Positions 43,466-55,065 of a stretch of 64,000 bases of DNA are shown here, piece after piece. The position numbers and the translations under genes are program-made. The stretch is from positions 101,311 to 165,310 of the forward strand of contig CAUYUJ010018650.1 of NCBI GenBank assembly GCA_963575745.1. The letters run 5' to 3'. The stretch comes from Prorocentrum cordatum (lineage: Eukaryota; Sar; Dinophyceae; Prorocentrales; Prorocentraceae). Numbering within the stretch: position 1 is the first letter of the stretch; each line of letters starts with the position of its first letter. The notes under the pieces are model-generated. The model ran no database searches, had not been told where the DNA came from, and was given only the letters and a program-made list of their open reading frames with translations.

Positions 43466-44195
43466 GGGCTGGGGAGCCGATGGGGAGGTAACGGGGAGGG
43501 CGGCATGCAGGGGAGTCAGAAGTGGACGGGAGGGGCGGAGACGGATAAAGGGGAGGAGAGGGACGAGGGAGTCGACGGGGAGGGAGAAATGGCGGGGAGA
43601 AAGAGGTTTGGGGGGTTGGGGGAAGCCAGCACGGTCGCCATCGCGCGCGCGAGCGCACCAGGGGCTCAGGGACGCGCTCGTGAGGGCGATGGTGATGCTC
43701 ATGGCGATGCAGCAGGGCCACCCTGCCGCCTCGGAACCCCTTCTTACTCCCACCCCTCCTCGTCGTCCTCCTGATGCTGTTCACGGTCCTCTGGCTACGC
43801 TCCTCCTCCTCCTCAACCCCTGGCCTCCTCCTCCTCCTCCTGTTCCTCCTCCTCCGACCCCTCCGTTCTTCCTCCAGGAAAGGAGGGCTACTACAGCCAC
43901 TACCTGGACCGGGCGGCAGAAGGGGGGTCAGTGGTGGTGGTGGTGGTGGTGGTGGTGGTGGTGGCGGTGGTGGTGGTGTCGTTGCAGGAGGTGGAGGCGG
44001 AGGGATAAGACAAGGAGATGCAGCGGCAGCTTCTCGCTAGCTCTTGCCGCTGCCATGGGGCTGCGAACCAGGGATCGTGGCATGCGTGTTTGGCAGGGGA
44101 GCCAATGAGATTAGTTTGGTTTACGATTGCCAAGCCCTCGGCTCGCAGGGCCCAGCTGGACATTGCAGAAGGACGCCGTGCTGTTCTGATCAAGT

Positions 44196-44366
44196 GTACA
44201 CCTTGGGCGATGCTTAAGAAAACCCAAGTTTTCGGGCAGAGTCTCGATAATTCTTAACGTTTCAATGCGAATCCTAAGATTTTAATGGAAACGTTGGGTT
44301 TTTATTCAAGTTCTGAGACTCTGAATTTCTTAACCCATGATTTCTTAAGCACTTCGCAGGGTGTAC
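44196..44366. mobile_element. AT-rich foldback (MITE-like) element
   Basis: 171 bp. The left arm GTACACCTTGGGCGATGCTT then AAGAAAACCCAAG, CAGAGTCTC and AACGTTTC returns as the complement of the right arm (GTACACCCTGCGAAGTGCTT, AAGAAA, CAGAGTCTC, AACGTTTCC). The arms span almost the whole element. Single copy in this window. Confidence 0.72.
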
Positions 44367-44374
44367 GGAGTTCA

Positions 44375-45090
44375 GCCAGCGCTGCCAGACGTAGAGCTAT
44401 GAAAGTAAGGCGCCAGGGGCAGAAACGCGGGCGCGTGATGCCCCAGAGGCCTGCGTCTTGTCCACGCTCTTGGGGCCAGAGGTTGGCTCCAGGAACTCTT
44501 CTCGTCTCGCTGATTGCATGTCGTCCACCTCGCGTGTAGTCCACCTCGGTGATCTCTCGTTTCCCCATTCACTGCTTTGCTTTCTCACCGTCAGCCGATC
44601 CCAGCTACTTTGTCTGCTCTCCTCCCTGCTGTTTGTACCGAACCTTTACCCTCCCAAAGAAAGGCATGGCGAACAGCCGGGAGGGGCTGCCAGAGCCGAA
44701 GAACAAGGAGAAGCTGGACCCTGGCGAGGCAATCAAGGCTTCTCCATTTTCCATGCTTTCTCGGAGACGAGGCCCAATGAGCACGAGAGGACAGCAAGAA
44801 TGAGGAGGAGGGCAAGGACGAACACGACCAAGATTTCGGAACGCCTCTCAACCACGAGACTCCGCCTGCGGAGTCGACCCAACTCCGTCAGCCCCCAGGC
44901 CTCCGCGCTCACAAGGTACGCCCCTTCGTGTTGGGTGCGCGCTGTTCTGCTGTTGACGGTGGCTGCAACAGGCGCAGTGGGGAATGGTGGAAGCATCCGT
45001 AGGTGTGCCCACACGCTAGACCCCTCACAATGACAGCCTGACAGCGTGAAGTGGAGAGTAGCATTTGGGACGCGAGGAGGGGGAGCAGGA
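44375..45090. other. No recognised gene
   Basis: Short overlapping frames only. Confidence 0.4.
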
Positions 45091-45094
45091 AGGG

Positions 45095-45186
<92 letters not shown>

Positions 45187-45205
45187 CTGATGCTGATGCT
45201 GATGC

Positions 45206-45241
<36 letters not shown>

Positions 45242-45335
45242 GGAGGATGAGGATGAGGATGATGATGGTGATGATGATGATGATGATGAGGAGGAGGAGG
45301 AGGAGGAGGAGGAGGAGGAGGAGGAGGAGGAGGAG
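45095..45335 (+). repeat. Compound GAT then GGA microsatellite
   Basis: GAT about 45098-45240 with a GCTGAT stretch in the middle, then GAGGAT, then GGA to 45335. Confidence 0.93.
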
Positions 45336-45339
45336 GTGT

Positions 45340-46980
45340 GGGGACGCGAGGTTAAGGAGACTGACGGGGATACTGCAGAAGCATTGTGTGATCGTATTCT
45401 CGACTGCCAGGCATCTATGCACTTTGACGCATATGTACATGATCTATCTCTTCTGTACACATTGCGACGGGTGAGACGGTCAAACAAATCTCCAGTACAC
45501 CACTGACGTCGTGATGGATATCATGAAGCTCTGGACTGGCGTCCCAGCGGTAGCCTGGATCGGGAAAAGTTGCCAGCACTCGTCTGATGCTGCTACACGG
45601 TCTGCCCAGTCTGCATGATTTGACAAGGGTGTTGGCAGGCGCGCGCGAATTCGTGGACGAAGGCATCGATTTGAGTTCGATGTGTCTGTCGGATGGCCGC
45701 TGCGGCTGTCGATGTAATCAATGGCGGCGTCCTTCAGAGCAGGGTTGTTCCCGCTGGTGATGTCTCCGCCGCTGGCTCGTAGCTTTGCGCTGACTGTGGC
45801 CTGAGCCCGCTGGTGCGTGACCGAATGCTGCATTAGCAGGTGTCCGGGATGGGCCTGTCCCTCCCAGTGCATGATGGCCCTTCTTTCAGATCCAAGTGCT
45901 GTTGCCCAACGTTGCCACCCCTGTCCATCTCTCAACTCCTCTTACGAACTGAACTCGGGCCTTGCATAAGTACCCTCGCCCACGAAGGCGTTCCTGGTGC
46001 TCGCCCTCGTCCACGAACGGGTGAAGGGGATGATCCTGCTTTTTTGGAAGGTCAAGATCAAGAAAGAGGACTGAATTTCTCTTACTTTATTATCATGCTG
46101 ATTGTATTGCCTTCTCCCACTTATTTCTCCATCTTGCCCGGGCTTCCCCTCGCTCCTTGATTGTCGTCCCTGCCCTTCTTCCGTTCTTCCCAATTCGCAT
46201 GCCACTTCTTATCCGCAGGGAGAGAGAAGGGACCCTGCAGATGAGATGCGAGCATGTGCTCCTTGGCGCACTTCCCCGCCCCCTCTCTCATCACCGATCC
46301 CGTCTTCCTTACTCCCGTCTCTGGACCTCCGTTCTCTTTGAACTTCGCCGCCCCGCCCCGTTCTTCCACCTCGTCGGTCTCGTCTTCATCATCTCCTCAG
46401 CACCAGTTGGTTTCGCGGCTGTCCCGGGGAGCGTAGGACGCTCGCTCGAGAAGGAGGCTCCTTTCGCAAAACAGCGACTAGCAGCACCGATCATAGTACA
46501 TGACGGCAGCTGCCTCTTGGCTTGGGCATCGGACTTCTTGTTACCCTCGTTGTTGTATTCTTCCTGCTGCCCTGATGCCTCCGTCGGACCCCTCCTCGCC
46601 AGCGACGTATCGAGCCCGAGGTGCGGGCAAGTCGCCCAGCTACGGCCAGGTCTCTATTACTTGATCGGCCGAGTGGTTCAGGGCTGCGCCTTGATGGATG
46701 TGTACGCGAGCAGCACGGATCCGTGTAGTGCGCGAGCCAACGACTTGGTGCAGTTCTCCAGTCTCCAGGGTGTGCGGCGCGTCAGTCGTATGAGTCCAGG
46801 CCTGGTCCTCTCTTTTCCCGTGACCCTCTGGCGCGCCCTCTGCGGTTCAGCCCCCCCCCACCCCACCCAGGAACAGGTGCCCTCCCCTGCCCTCTCCCAC
46901 CCATCTCGCTTCAGTCTTGTCCCTCTCTCCCCTCACCTTCTTCTCCCATCGCCATTCCTTCTCCTCCCGAAGGAGAACAA
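45340..46980. other. No recognised gene
   Basis: No assignable product. A tRNA-like word near 46668 is discussed under rejected items. Confidence 0.4.
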
Positions 46981-46987
46981 GACGGCA

Positions 46988-47131
46988 AAACGCATACAAT
47001 TTCGGAGGTCCGCGCGGATTTCTTGGCTCTGCGCTGGACGCCCCTGGTGGCGCCTCGGGCGCTGCCCCCGGGAAGAGGTGTAGCACCGATCCAAGAGATC
47101 CTCGCGGACCTTCGAATTCGTGTGACTATGC
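46988..47131. mobile_element. Foldback (MITE-like) element family F1, copy c
   Basis: Left ACGCATACAATTTCGGAGGT and CCGCGCGGATTTCTTGG; right CCAAGAGATCCTCGCGGACC and TTCGAATTCGTGTGACTATG. The GGCGCCTCGGGCGC centre is kept. Shortest of the four copies. Confidence 0.72.
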
Positions 47132-47134
47132 AGC

Positions 47135-47885
47135 TTTCTCTGCTTCGAACCTCCCCGTTCCTTGCACCTCCTGCCAATCCGCAGCGGCACTTTTTGACTC
47201 GGCAGCGCCCGCGAACGCGGGCGCGAGGGTCGAGACCGGCGGGGCGCGCCGGGCGCGCGGCGCGCGGAGCGAGCGGGACAGCAGAGAGCGGCCGCGAAGG
47301 GAGGAGGGGGAGGCCCGTCCGTCGGGAATCGACGGAGGTGGGTGACGCAGGCTGCCTCGGGCACCGAGGACGGTGCGCATCGAGTCGTGGGGCTCAGCGA
47401 GGGGGTCGTGCCTTCGAAGTAGTACTCGGCAGCGGAACACAGGGACGCACGCGTGCACGAGTGCGCGCGGATCTCGGGACGGCGTGCCGCGCGAGCGCTC
47501 GTGTCACGAGGGCGGTCTTGCGAACCCCTGGGGGGGCGGGGGGTGGGCGCACTTGTGAGCGTGGCTGAGCGCGCACGGCTCGGTACGATCGGCACAGGTG
47601 CGGAGAGACTGGGTACGAAGACCGACAACAGTTCCTGTCCATTCAGCACAGGATTTGCTGTTTCGGAGTGCCCCTCCGCTTCCCTCCTCCTCCTCCTCCT
47701 CCTCCTCCTCCTCCTTCCCCTGCTCCTCATCAGCCTCCTCGTGCTGCCCATGTGTTCGAGTGGGAGGTTTGTGGGTTATTCTTCGAGGTGCCAGAAGGAG
47801 AGGAAGTTTTTCGTGGTGGTGCAGAGTATATGTTTGGATTTAGTGCCAATCTGCAGAGCTGTGTAAATGAGGGGAACAGTTGAAC
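47135..47885. other. No recognised gene; CCT tract at 47685-47720
   Basis: GC-rich with overlapping shadow frames. Confidence 0.4.
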
Positions 47886-47888
47886 ATA

Positions 47889-47995
47889 ATTCGCTCTCGG
47901 TGTCACCGCGGGCGTTGTCTACTGAAGACGACATGTCGCCTGCCAGCGGCCGCTGTCGATGTTGGACAGCACTGCCGTCAGTCGTGCCCCTTTTC
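47889..47995 (+). repeat. Dispersed repeat R5, copy b
   Basis: TTCGCTCTCGGTGTCACCGC, GGCGTTGT, ATGTCGCCTG, CAGCGGCCGC, GTCGTGCCCC; compare 34549-34660. Confidence 0.55.
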
Positions 47996-48016
47996 CCCGT
48001 ACTCCGCGTTCGTCAG

Positions 48017-48180
48017 CAGGGACGAAAACACTCAGACAGAAATACACGCCGACCCCCAGGAACAGAATGGAAAAATATGGGAAGTGGAAGGGACAACGAA
48101 ACTCCAGAAACAATCGAACAACGGGAATCCTGAGTTGTGCGTCTATTTATTTGTGTGTCCCTGTCCCTGGGCCCCTTTAC
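48017..48180 (+). repeat. Dispersed repeat F3, copy c
   Basis: ACTCAGACAGAAATACACG, CCCCCAGGAACAGAATGG, AAATATGGGAAGTGGAAGGG, TCTATTTATTTGTGTGTCCC, TGGGCCCC. Third copy of the family at 30818 and 34000. Confidence 0.7.
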
Positions 48181-48343
48181 TAAGCTCGTGGGGGTCGCCA
48201 CCCCCGCCGACATCCTCGAGCCGACCCCCGCTTCGGACCGCCCCCCGCCCCCGCGCGCCGAGTGCGCTCCAACCCCGAGGCGAGGCTGTGCCGACGAGGC
48301 GAGGTGGAGCCCCGTTGAGGGGGACTCCCCCACGCTTGTTATT

Positions 48344-48557
48344 GGCGGCGGGCCCGGGGGGGAAGTGAGAAGGAGGAGGCCTTCTCAGAAGGCGGCGGGG
48401 CTTTTCAGAAGCTTTTCTCAGAAGCTATCTGGCCTTCTGAGATGCTTCCTTCGTCTTTGGAGAAGGCTTAGGACATTCTGAGAAGGCCAGATGACTTGCG
48501 AACCTTTTGAGCATGCCTGCCTCCTCTCACTCCCCCCCCCCCCGGGCGGGCCGCCGA
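48344..48557. mobile_element. Foldback (MITE-like) element family F4, copy b
   Basis: Left GGCGGCGGGCCCGG, G-run, AGTGAGAAGGAGG; right CCTCCTCTCACT, C-run, CCGGGCGGGCCGCC. The interior carries CTTCTCAGAAGGC and CTTCTGAGA words as in copy a (33405-33618). 214 bp, the same length as copy a. Confidence 0.76.
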
Positions 48558-48599
48558 TGATTGCCAAACGCAGAGTCTCCACTTCGGGCTTGCCAGACG

Positions 48600-48770
48600 T
48601 CCTTTTGCTTGGTCCCTGACCAAGGGGGACATCCGCACCGACGACTTGACCCCAGCGCAGAGGGCCAAGTACGAGGCGGACCAGTCGGCCAAGGAGCAGG
48701 CCCGGGCCGCGCCTGCCGCCCGCGCGCTGGCGCCTGGCTCTCTGCAGCTCGGCCGCCGAGCAGGAGCGGC
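48600..48770 (+). other. Short coding-like stretch, unrecognised
   Basis: One plus frame reads LTKGDIRTDDLTPAQRAKYE then ADQSAKEQARAAPAARALAP, with GC-rich third positions. It could be an exon or gene fragment; I do not recognise it. Confidence 0.25.
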
Positions 48771-48809
48771 AGTAATATGTGTGATACACATGTATATATA
48801 CACATCTAG

Positions 48810-49140
48810 AGAGCGAGAGAGAAAGAAAGAAAGAAAGAAATAAAGAAAGAGAGAGAGAGAGCTCCTCCTGCGCCTCCTCCTCCTCCTCCTCCTTCCCCTT
48901 CCTCCTCCCCTTCCCTCTACCCCTCCTGTCCCTTCCGCCCCTCCTTCTGCTCCTCCTCCTCCTCCTCCCCTCCTCCTCCCTCCTCCTCCTCCTCCTCCTC
49001 CTCCTCCTCCTCCTCCTCCTCCTCCTCCTCCTCCCTCCTCCTCCTCCTCCTCCTCCTCCTCTCTCCTCCTCCTCCCTCCTCTCCTCCCTCTCTCCTCCTC
49101 CTCCTCCTCCTCCTCCTCCTCCTCCTCCTCCTCCTCCTGT
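48810..49140 (+). repeat. GA microsatellite (48810-48860) and long CCT microsatellite (48870-49140)
   Basis: AGAAAGAAAG and GAGAGA words, then about 270 bp of CCT with C-rich interruptions. Confidence 0.9.
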
Positions 49141-49197
49141 CCCTTCCTCCGCAGAGGCACACACTCGGGGGCAACGTCAGAGGGGTGGGTAACGTCA

Positions 49198-49335
49198 GGC
49201 CTCGAGGTTGAAGGTCTTCTGGTGTGCTCGTGGTTTCTCGGCGGCGTTCCAGCCTCGGGCCGCCTTCCAGCGGCTGCGCCTCGCCAGGAGCGTCCAGGAG
49301 GTGCCCAGATCGTCCCGAACGGCCGCTTGACATGG
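49198..49335 (+). repeat. Dispersed repeat R7, copy b
   Basis: CCTCGAGGTTGAAGG, GTGCTCGTGG, GCGTTCCAGCCTCGGG, GGCTGCGCCTCG, AGCGTCCAGGAGGTGC, GAACGGCCGC; compare 12655-12785. Confidence 0.6.
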
Positions 49336-49754
49336 GGGTGCCCGGACGACCCGAAAGCCAGAGGCCAATTTACGGGGGGATGGGCTCCGGGGTGGATGCG
49401 TCGGCCCTCAGTTGCCCGATCATCGCCGACAGGGGCCTGATAGCCCGCCCAACCCAGGAGCTTGCAGATTGGCTGCGACGGGCCATCCATCTCGCAGATC
49501 TATCGGCGATGCATCGCAGATTGAAGCTCGATGTTTGTCCCTCCGAGCTGGTCACTCCTCGGTTACAGTCCTCGCGCGTCAGTAGGCCAACCCTTCAAAA
49601 GCCCTCACATGCTCCCGGCCCTCCGTGCACTCTGGGTCGCCTGTGTCGTGACTTGCGTCCTGCTTCCCCTCGGATGAGTCTCGTATCCTTGTTCATGTAT
49701 TCTCGTTTGCGTGCCGATCGTGTGATCGGAGAGAGTCCAAGAACAGTTTATTTC

Positions 49755-49920
49755 GATAGACATAAACTTTCAGAGGTCCGCGCGGATTTCTCGGGTCTTC
49801 GCGCGAAGCTCCTGGCGGCTTCCCCAGCGCCGCCGCTGGCGCGCTGCGCGCCCCAGCATTTGGTGTCCAGCGCCGACTGAAAGAATCGTCTCGGACCTTC
49901 GAACTTGTATGTCTATGCCA
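49755..49920. mobile_element. Foldback (MITE-like) element family F1, copy d
   Basis: Left GATAGACATAAACTTTC then AGAGGTCCGCGCGGATTTCT; right GATTCTTTCAGTCGGCGC as complement, CGGACCTTCGAACTTGTATG and TCTATGC. The centre CCAGCGCCGCCGCTGGCGCG is self-complementary. Confidence 0.75.
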
Positions 49921-49924
49921 GTTT

Positions 49925-52400
49925 CATGTTCTGGAAAGGGAGAGGAACGAGAAAGAGAGAGAGAGAGAGAGAGAGAGTGGGAAGGAGAGAACAGGCCTTG
50001 GACCATGGAAAGAGAGCCGTGCTCCCATGGTGCGGTGGCTTCGAGATCAAATTGGCAGAGTCCGGCAAAGCAGGTGTCCTTCGTCACGGATTGCTAACTT
50101 GTTGTTGAAGTCGTGATTGGTGCCATGGTGTTGTCGGCACCTGAGCTCAGCCAGTCTTCGATTCCATTACTATCGTTGAACCATATCTTTGACCATGGCT
50201 GGAAAGGCCCTCCATGTACACGCACACACACACACACACCAGCGACTTCGTTGACTGGCACAGTCGAGATCATAATATCATTGTTGGCACATGCTCCGGC
50301 AGCACAGATCTAGTTTACGTCGGCGTGGCAGTGCATGTGTTAGTGTCTGGGGTGCACCCCCTCTGCCGCTTACTCCCTTGCCCGATTCAGCATGCGCCTG
50401 TTCGTTCTTCAGCGTCGTATTTGGCGTCTGTCTGTGTGCTACTGGATGCAGCTTATTTGGCAGCCTGCCTCCCTCCTTCGTTCCCGCTTCCTTCCTTCCC
50501 TCCTCTCCTCCTCCTTCGGGTCCCTGGGCTGGTCGTCCTGGGTCCCAGTCGGCCGGACGGTCGTGCCGCGCGGCTCGGAGGGGAGGGCCCGCCTTCTCTC
50601 CTTCGCCCTCCTCCCTGTACTGGGATGCTCTTTCTGCGCCAACGCCGCCTTCGATTGCAGCACTCGTGTGCAATATCATTGGCCGTCCCGGCCTCGGGGG
50701 ATATCTGCACACAGGCAGCCCCATCTGGTCTCCCAGACCAAGGCTCGTTGCCTGAGTTCGCCCATCGCAGGTTGGCTCTTGCGACGTTCCCGGTTTGTCT
50801 GGCGGTGGTCGTCCTTTTCCTTCTCCTCCTCCTCCTCCGCAGCAGCGATGCGTTTCAGTGGGTGATTCGTATCGCCTGTTGTTCTATTTCAGACACCTGC
50901 GATGCTCAGAGTGGCTTCGGGATCGGCATTTTGTGATTGAAATTCCATTTTCGCCTCCGCCTCCGCTCTCTCCAACAAATAGCATGACGACTACCAGGCA
51001 ATCTACAATGTGCACGAACGAGGTCCTGATTCCAAATGTCCAGCCAGCGTCGACGCGAATGCTGGAACTCGTTTTATCAGCACTGATGCCAGCAATTTGG
51101 TCAGGCCAATGTGCAGCAGAAGCATGGGTGACAGAAGTGGTGTCTACCGTGGACGTTTCCAGGATGACCATGCAATTTGTATGTGGTACTGAAATTGGCA
51201 CTCCTGCTTCACGATGAAGCCATTGCATTTGCCGTGAAGGAAGAAGACTTCATCCTTCACGGCGGAGTCAACGGCATTGGACGAAGTGGCCCTGGCCATC
51301 TCGAGTTCAGCAACCTTGAGCAAGTTGCCGCCACAGGCTGAACGCAGCTAACGTGGAGCTGGCACGCAGGCTGAACTGAGCTTACCTGGAGCAAGTCGCC
51401 GTCACAGTATCGACCTAGGCCATGCACATGTAGGGGAAACGCGAGACGTGTGTCTATATATATATATATATGTATACGCATGTAAATTCACACTCGTTTG
51501 CATAATATGTCCACACGTATATGTGGACATATGTAAATATAGCTCTATTTATAGATTGTATATTCCCGCACTTGCCTTTCCGAGAGAGTAGAGCTCCGAG
51601 GCGACTAATTGCCGTCGTCTTTGTTTCTGGTTGTCTCACTCGGGACATCCTCAAGGTTCAGGACATCGGATGCACCTCTTTCGCAGATCGCGACGTCAGG
51701 GTCTAAAACCACTCATGCTCTTTCTTGTTTTCCAAATCAAACATGTCAACATAAACTAAGACTTCGTGGACACATTTCTTAGGAAAAACAGCCGTTCCGC
51801 GTGAGACCTCCCCTCACAAATTCCAAACTTGAAACCTGACGTATTCAAAGTGGCCCTCACATTCTTCATTTTGGCAGTTTCGCTCGAGACATCTTCGACC
51901 ACATGGTTCCAGAGCTTCTTGTCAACTGGAATCGCCAGGGGTGGAACACCCTCCAGCACCACGCACATCGCAATGTGTGGCAAGCCCGCCTGCGTTCGAC
52001 TGCGATCCCGCTGTTGCACCTCCTTTCCACCCACTGGTGATCATCATTCTCCTCTGTCGCTGTTTGTTCCTCTGCGCCCGGTTTTATTGCAGTCAACCCG
52101 CATAAAAAAGGATTGGCACCCTTCCCAACGCTACCCTTGCATCCTTGCCTCCTCGGCGCATCCTTGGCCACTTTCGCTGGCCGCGCCCCGCCCGAACAGC
52201 ATCGAAGCGGCCTTCCAAGGCCCGTGCATCCTTATCGCGCATCCTTATGATACGGGCCGGCTGTATCCTCTTCTGGCTGAAGTTCTGTGATGTCTGCGTG
52301 CTGCAGTTTCTTCTGTATATGCCCGGGCACGCGCGCGCCCTCTTTGCAAACACATATGTGCAAATGTTCGCACCCTTGCCTCTATAGATGTGGTCGTCAT
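49925..52400. other. No recognised gene; GA tract 49950-49976, AT-rich 51455-51560
   Basis: Unique-looking sequence with short frames. 51455-51475 is a TATATA run and 51508-51530 a small palindrome around CACGTATATGTGGACATATG. Nothing assignable. Confidence 0.4.
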
Positions 52401-52404
52401 AGCT

Positions 52405-52570
52405 AAGAAAGAAAGAGTGAGAGAGAGAGAGAGAGAAACATAGAGCGATACCTATATGTAGATAGAGAGAGAGAGAGAGAGAGAAAAAACAAAGAGAGAG
52501 AGAGAGAGAGACAGAAAGAGAGCGAGGGAGGGAAGGAGATCGGGAGAAAGAGAGAGAGAGAGAGAGGCAG
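52405..52570 (+). repeat. GA microsatellite
   Basis: Interrupted GAGAGA runs over about 165 bp. Confidence 0.92.
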
Positions 52571-52994
52571 ATAGCATTTCATCTTAGTGTCTTGTTTGCT
52601 CGCGCGTCGTTTCTTCCCCTCACGCGGGCCTGTCCGAGATGGGGTCCCGCTTCTCATCGGTGTTGTCCAGCAGCCGCACTGCACCTGGGGAGCTCACCTG
52701 CCACTCGGGCTCGCTCCCTGGCTGCCGTGGCTGCTCGGGAACCTCGGCTCCGCGCGGCCCCTCTCTGCTCCCTCTTCCTCGCTCCGGCCTGCACTGTCAG
52801 GCGCGAGGCCGTCCTCCCTGGCCCGCCGCCTGGGGTTACGTACTCTAGGCGCTTCGCGTAGCCCCACCAGCCCACCCAGAAACGATGCCCTGGCGAGTTG
52901 CCCTGGTAAGGGATGTGGAGGAGCATGCAGTGGAATAGCGGGCAAGGTAAGGAGTATTACCCTAATATGGGGATGAAGGAGGAGAATGTAGGAG

Positions 52995-53370
<376 letters not shown>

Positions 53371-53510
53371 GGGCGGCGGACGGGCTTCTGAGCCCGCCTG
53401 AGCTGGCGCGCCCGCTACCGTTCAGTGGGCCATCCGACTGATACACGCTCTCAGGAGACCTTCAGGAGGAAGACCCTGCCCTCGGGCCAGGCCAAGGCCA
53501 GCGAGCACCG

Positions 53511-53645
53511 CAGGAGGAGGATGAGGAGGAGGAGGAGGAGGAGGAGGAGGAGGAGGAGGAGGAGGAGGAGGAGGAGGAGGAGGAGGAGGAGGAGGGGGAG
53601 AGGAGGAGAGGAGGAGGAGGAGGAGGAGGAGAAGGAGGAGGAGTG
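53511..53645 (+). repeat. GGA microsatellite
   Basis: About 130 bp, interrupted by AGGGGGAG. Confidence 0.92.
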
Positions 53646-53935
53646 CGCCCCCCTAAGTTCGCCCCTCCCGAAGTTCGCCAAACCACGCACGCCTTAGTGG
53701 GGTTAGTTCCTGAATTCGCTGCCACTGCATGATAATTCACGAATTCCAGCGACTTCCTGCCTCCTTCTCTTGCTCCTCTTTCTCCCTCCGCGCCCTGCCC
53801 TCTCCCTCCATCTCCTCCCTCCCTTCCTCCCGCTCCTCCCGCTCCTCCCCCTCCTCACTCCCCTCCTTCCTCCTCCTGCTCCTCCCCCCTTCGCACTCCT
53901 CCCTCCTCCCTCTCTCTTCCCCGCGCCCGAAGGCA

Positions 53936-54088
53936 ATGCTGAAGGAGCTGGTGTCGGAGGCCGAGCAGGACCGCCTCGGAGGAATCGAGGACCACGTCAT
54001 CACCAAGGCCGCTCCCTGGCCGCCCCCGTCCGCCGCGGCGGCCCGCTGGGGGGGAGGCGGTCGGGGCCTTGGCGTCGGCTACGCGTAA
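53936..54088 (+). other. Short coding-like stretch, unrecognised
   Basis: ATG at 53936 begins MLKELVSEAEQDRLGGIEDH then VITKAAPW before Pro/Ala/Gly-rich residues and a stop at 54086. Possibly a gene fragment; no family recognised. Confidence 0.22.
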
Positions 54089-54309
54089 GAGAGACCCTCC
54101 GCCGGGGTGACCTTCGCTGTGGGCTTAAAAGGGCCCCCCCCAGCTCTGGCCCGCGCGCTTGGATCTGGCCTCCCCGCAGCCCCCTCACCCCGCGCACCAC
54201 AGGCCACTTCTTGCTCAGGGCCACTCCTGCGTGTAGCCGGTGGTGGCAGATGACAGGAGCACGAGGGCAATGACGAGCAGGAAGGCAGAGGAGGATGAAG
54301 ACGACCAGG

Positions 54310-54710
54310 GAGGGGGAGGAGGAGGAGGAGGAGGAGGAGGAGGAGGAGGAGGAGGAGGACGAGGAGGAGGATGCGGAGGAAGAGAGGGAGAAGGTTGAGG
54401 AGGAGGAGGAGGGCCAGAGTACACCGAATATTGCTAAGGCCTTACGGCCAGTGCCGCCGATCCTGGATATCTCGGCCCTCGAGGGTGACGGGATGCGTGA
54501 TGAGACGTCGGAGGTAAATGAAGACGTGGCGGAGGAGGAGGCGGAGGAGGAGGAGGAGGAGGAGGAGGAGGAGGAGGAAGGGGAGGAGGAGGAGGAGGAG
54601 GAGGAGGAGGAGGAGGAGGAGGAGGAGGAGGAGGAGGAGGAGGAGGAGGAGGGGAGGGGGAGGGGGGAGGAGGGGGAGGAGGAGGTGGTGGAGGAGGAGG
54701 AGGAGTTACG
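54310..54710 (+). repeat. GGA/GAG microsatellite blocks, 3' flank of LINE C
   Basis: GAG arrays at 54313-54415 and 54530-54708 around about 110 bp of unique sequence. The second block directly abuts the 3' end of LINE C and has the same motif and strand as the array at its 5' end. Confidence 0.92.
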
Positions 54711-54754
54711 GAGTTACGGGTATGGCGACTGTGTCGGTTACGAATGGAAGCATA

Positions 54755-55039
54755 TTAAACCCGCTGCGTCCTGGCTCTTTTGGCCTGCTCTCGCTTGCTG
54801 TAGACTTTGGGCCACAGACCCTGGAGAATACGTCTGCGATAATCGAATCGATTACCATCGAGGCGTGTGGTGCATTCCTTACCGAGCTGTGCTAGCTGTT
54901 CTGCTGCAAAGCTCCCACAGACATTGCAAAACCACACCCTCAGCCCCGAGTGAAACCTTAAAGTGTGATACCCGTGAGCGTACCCCCCCATGATGTGCAC
55001 CCTTTGCCCAGGAGGGGGTCTGATGATCAAACCGTCCAC
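54755..55039 (-). pseudogene. LINE C C-terminal Cys domain
   Basis: The frame reads YHTLRFHSGLRVWFCNVCGS then FAAEQLAQLGKECT and RRRILQGLWPKVYSKREQAK. The pattern F-C-x2-C-G ... C ... R-R-I-L-x-G matches the LINE A end fragment (RIQFC..RCGSFF, LRRILLGRFPSYKK). It ends 45 bp before the GGA array. Function unknown; the Cys spacing suggests metal binding. Confidence 0.55.
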
Positions 55040-55065
55040 ACTAAGTAAATCAAACCATGGTGAGC

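Noticed and set aside
46667-46690. GGCCGAGTGGTTCAGG, similar to the start of a class II tRNA (A box)
   Set aside because: No B box (GGTTCGA) or matching acceptor stem was found in the following 90 bp.
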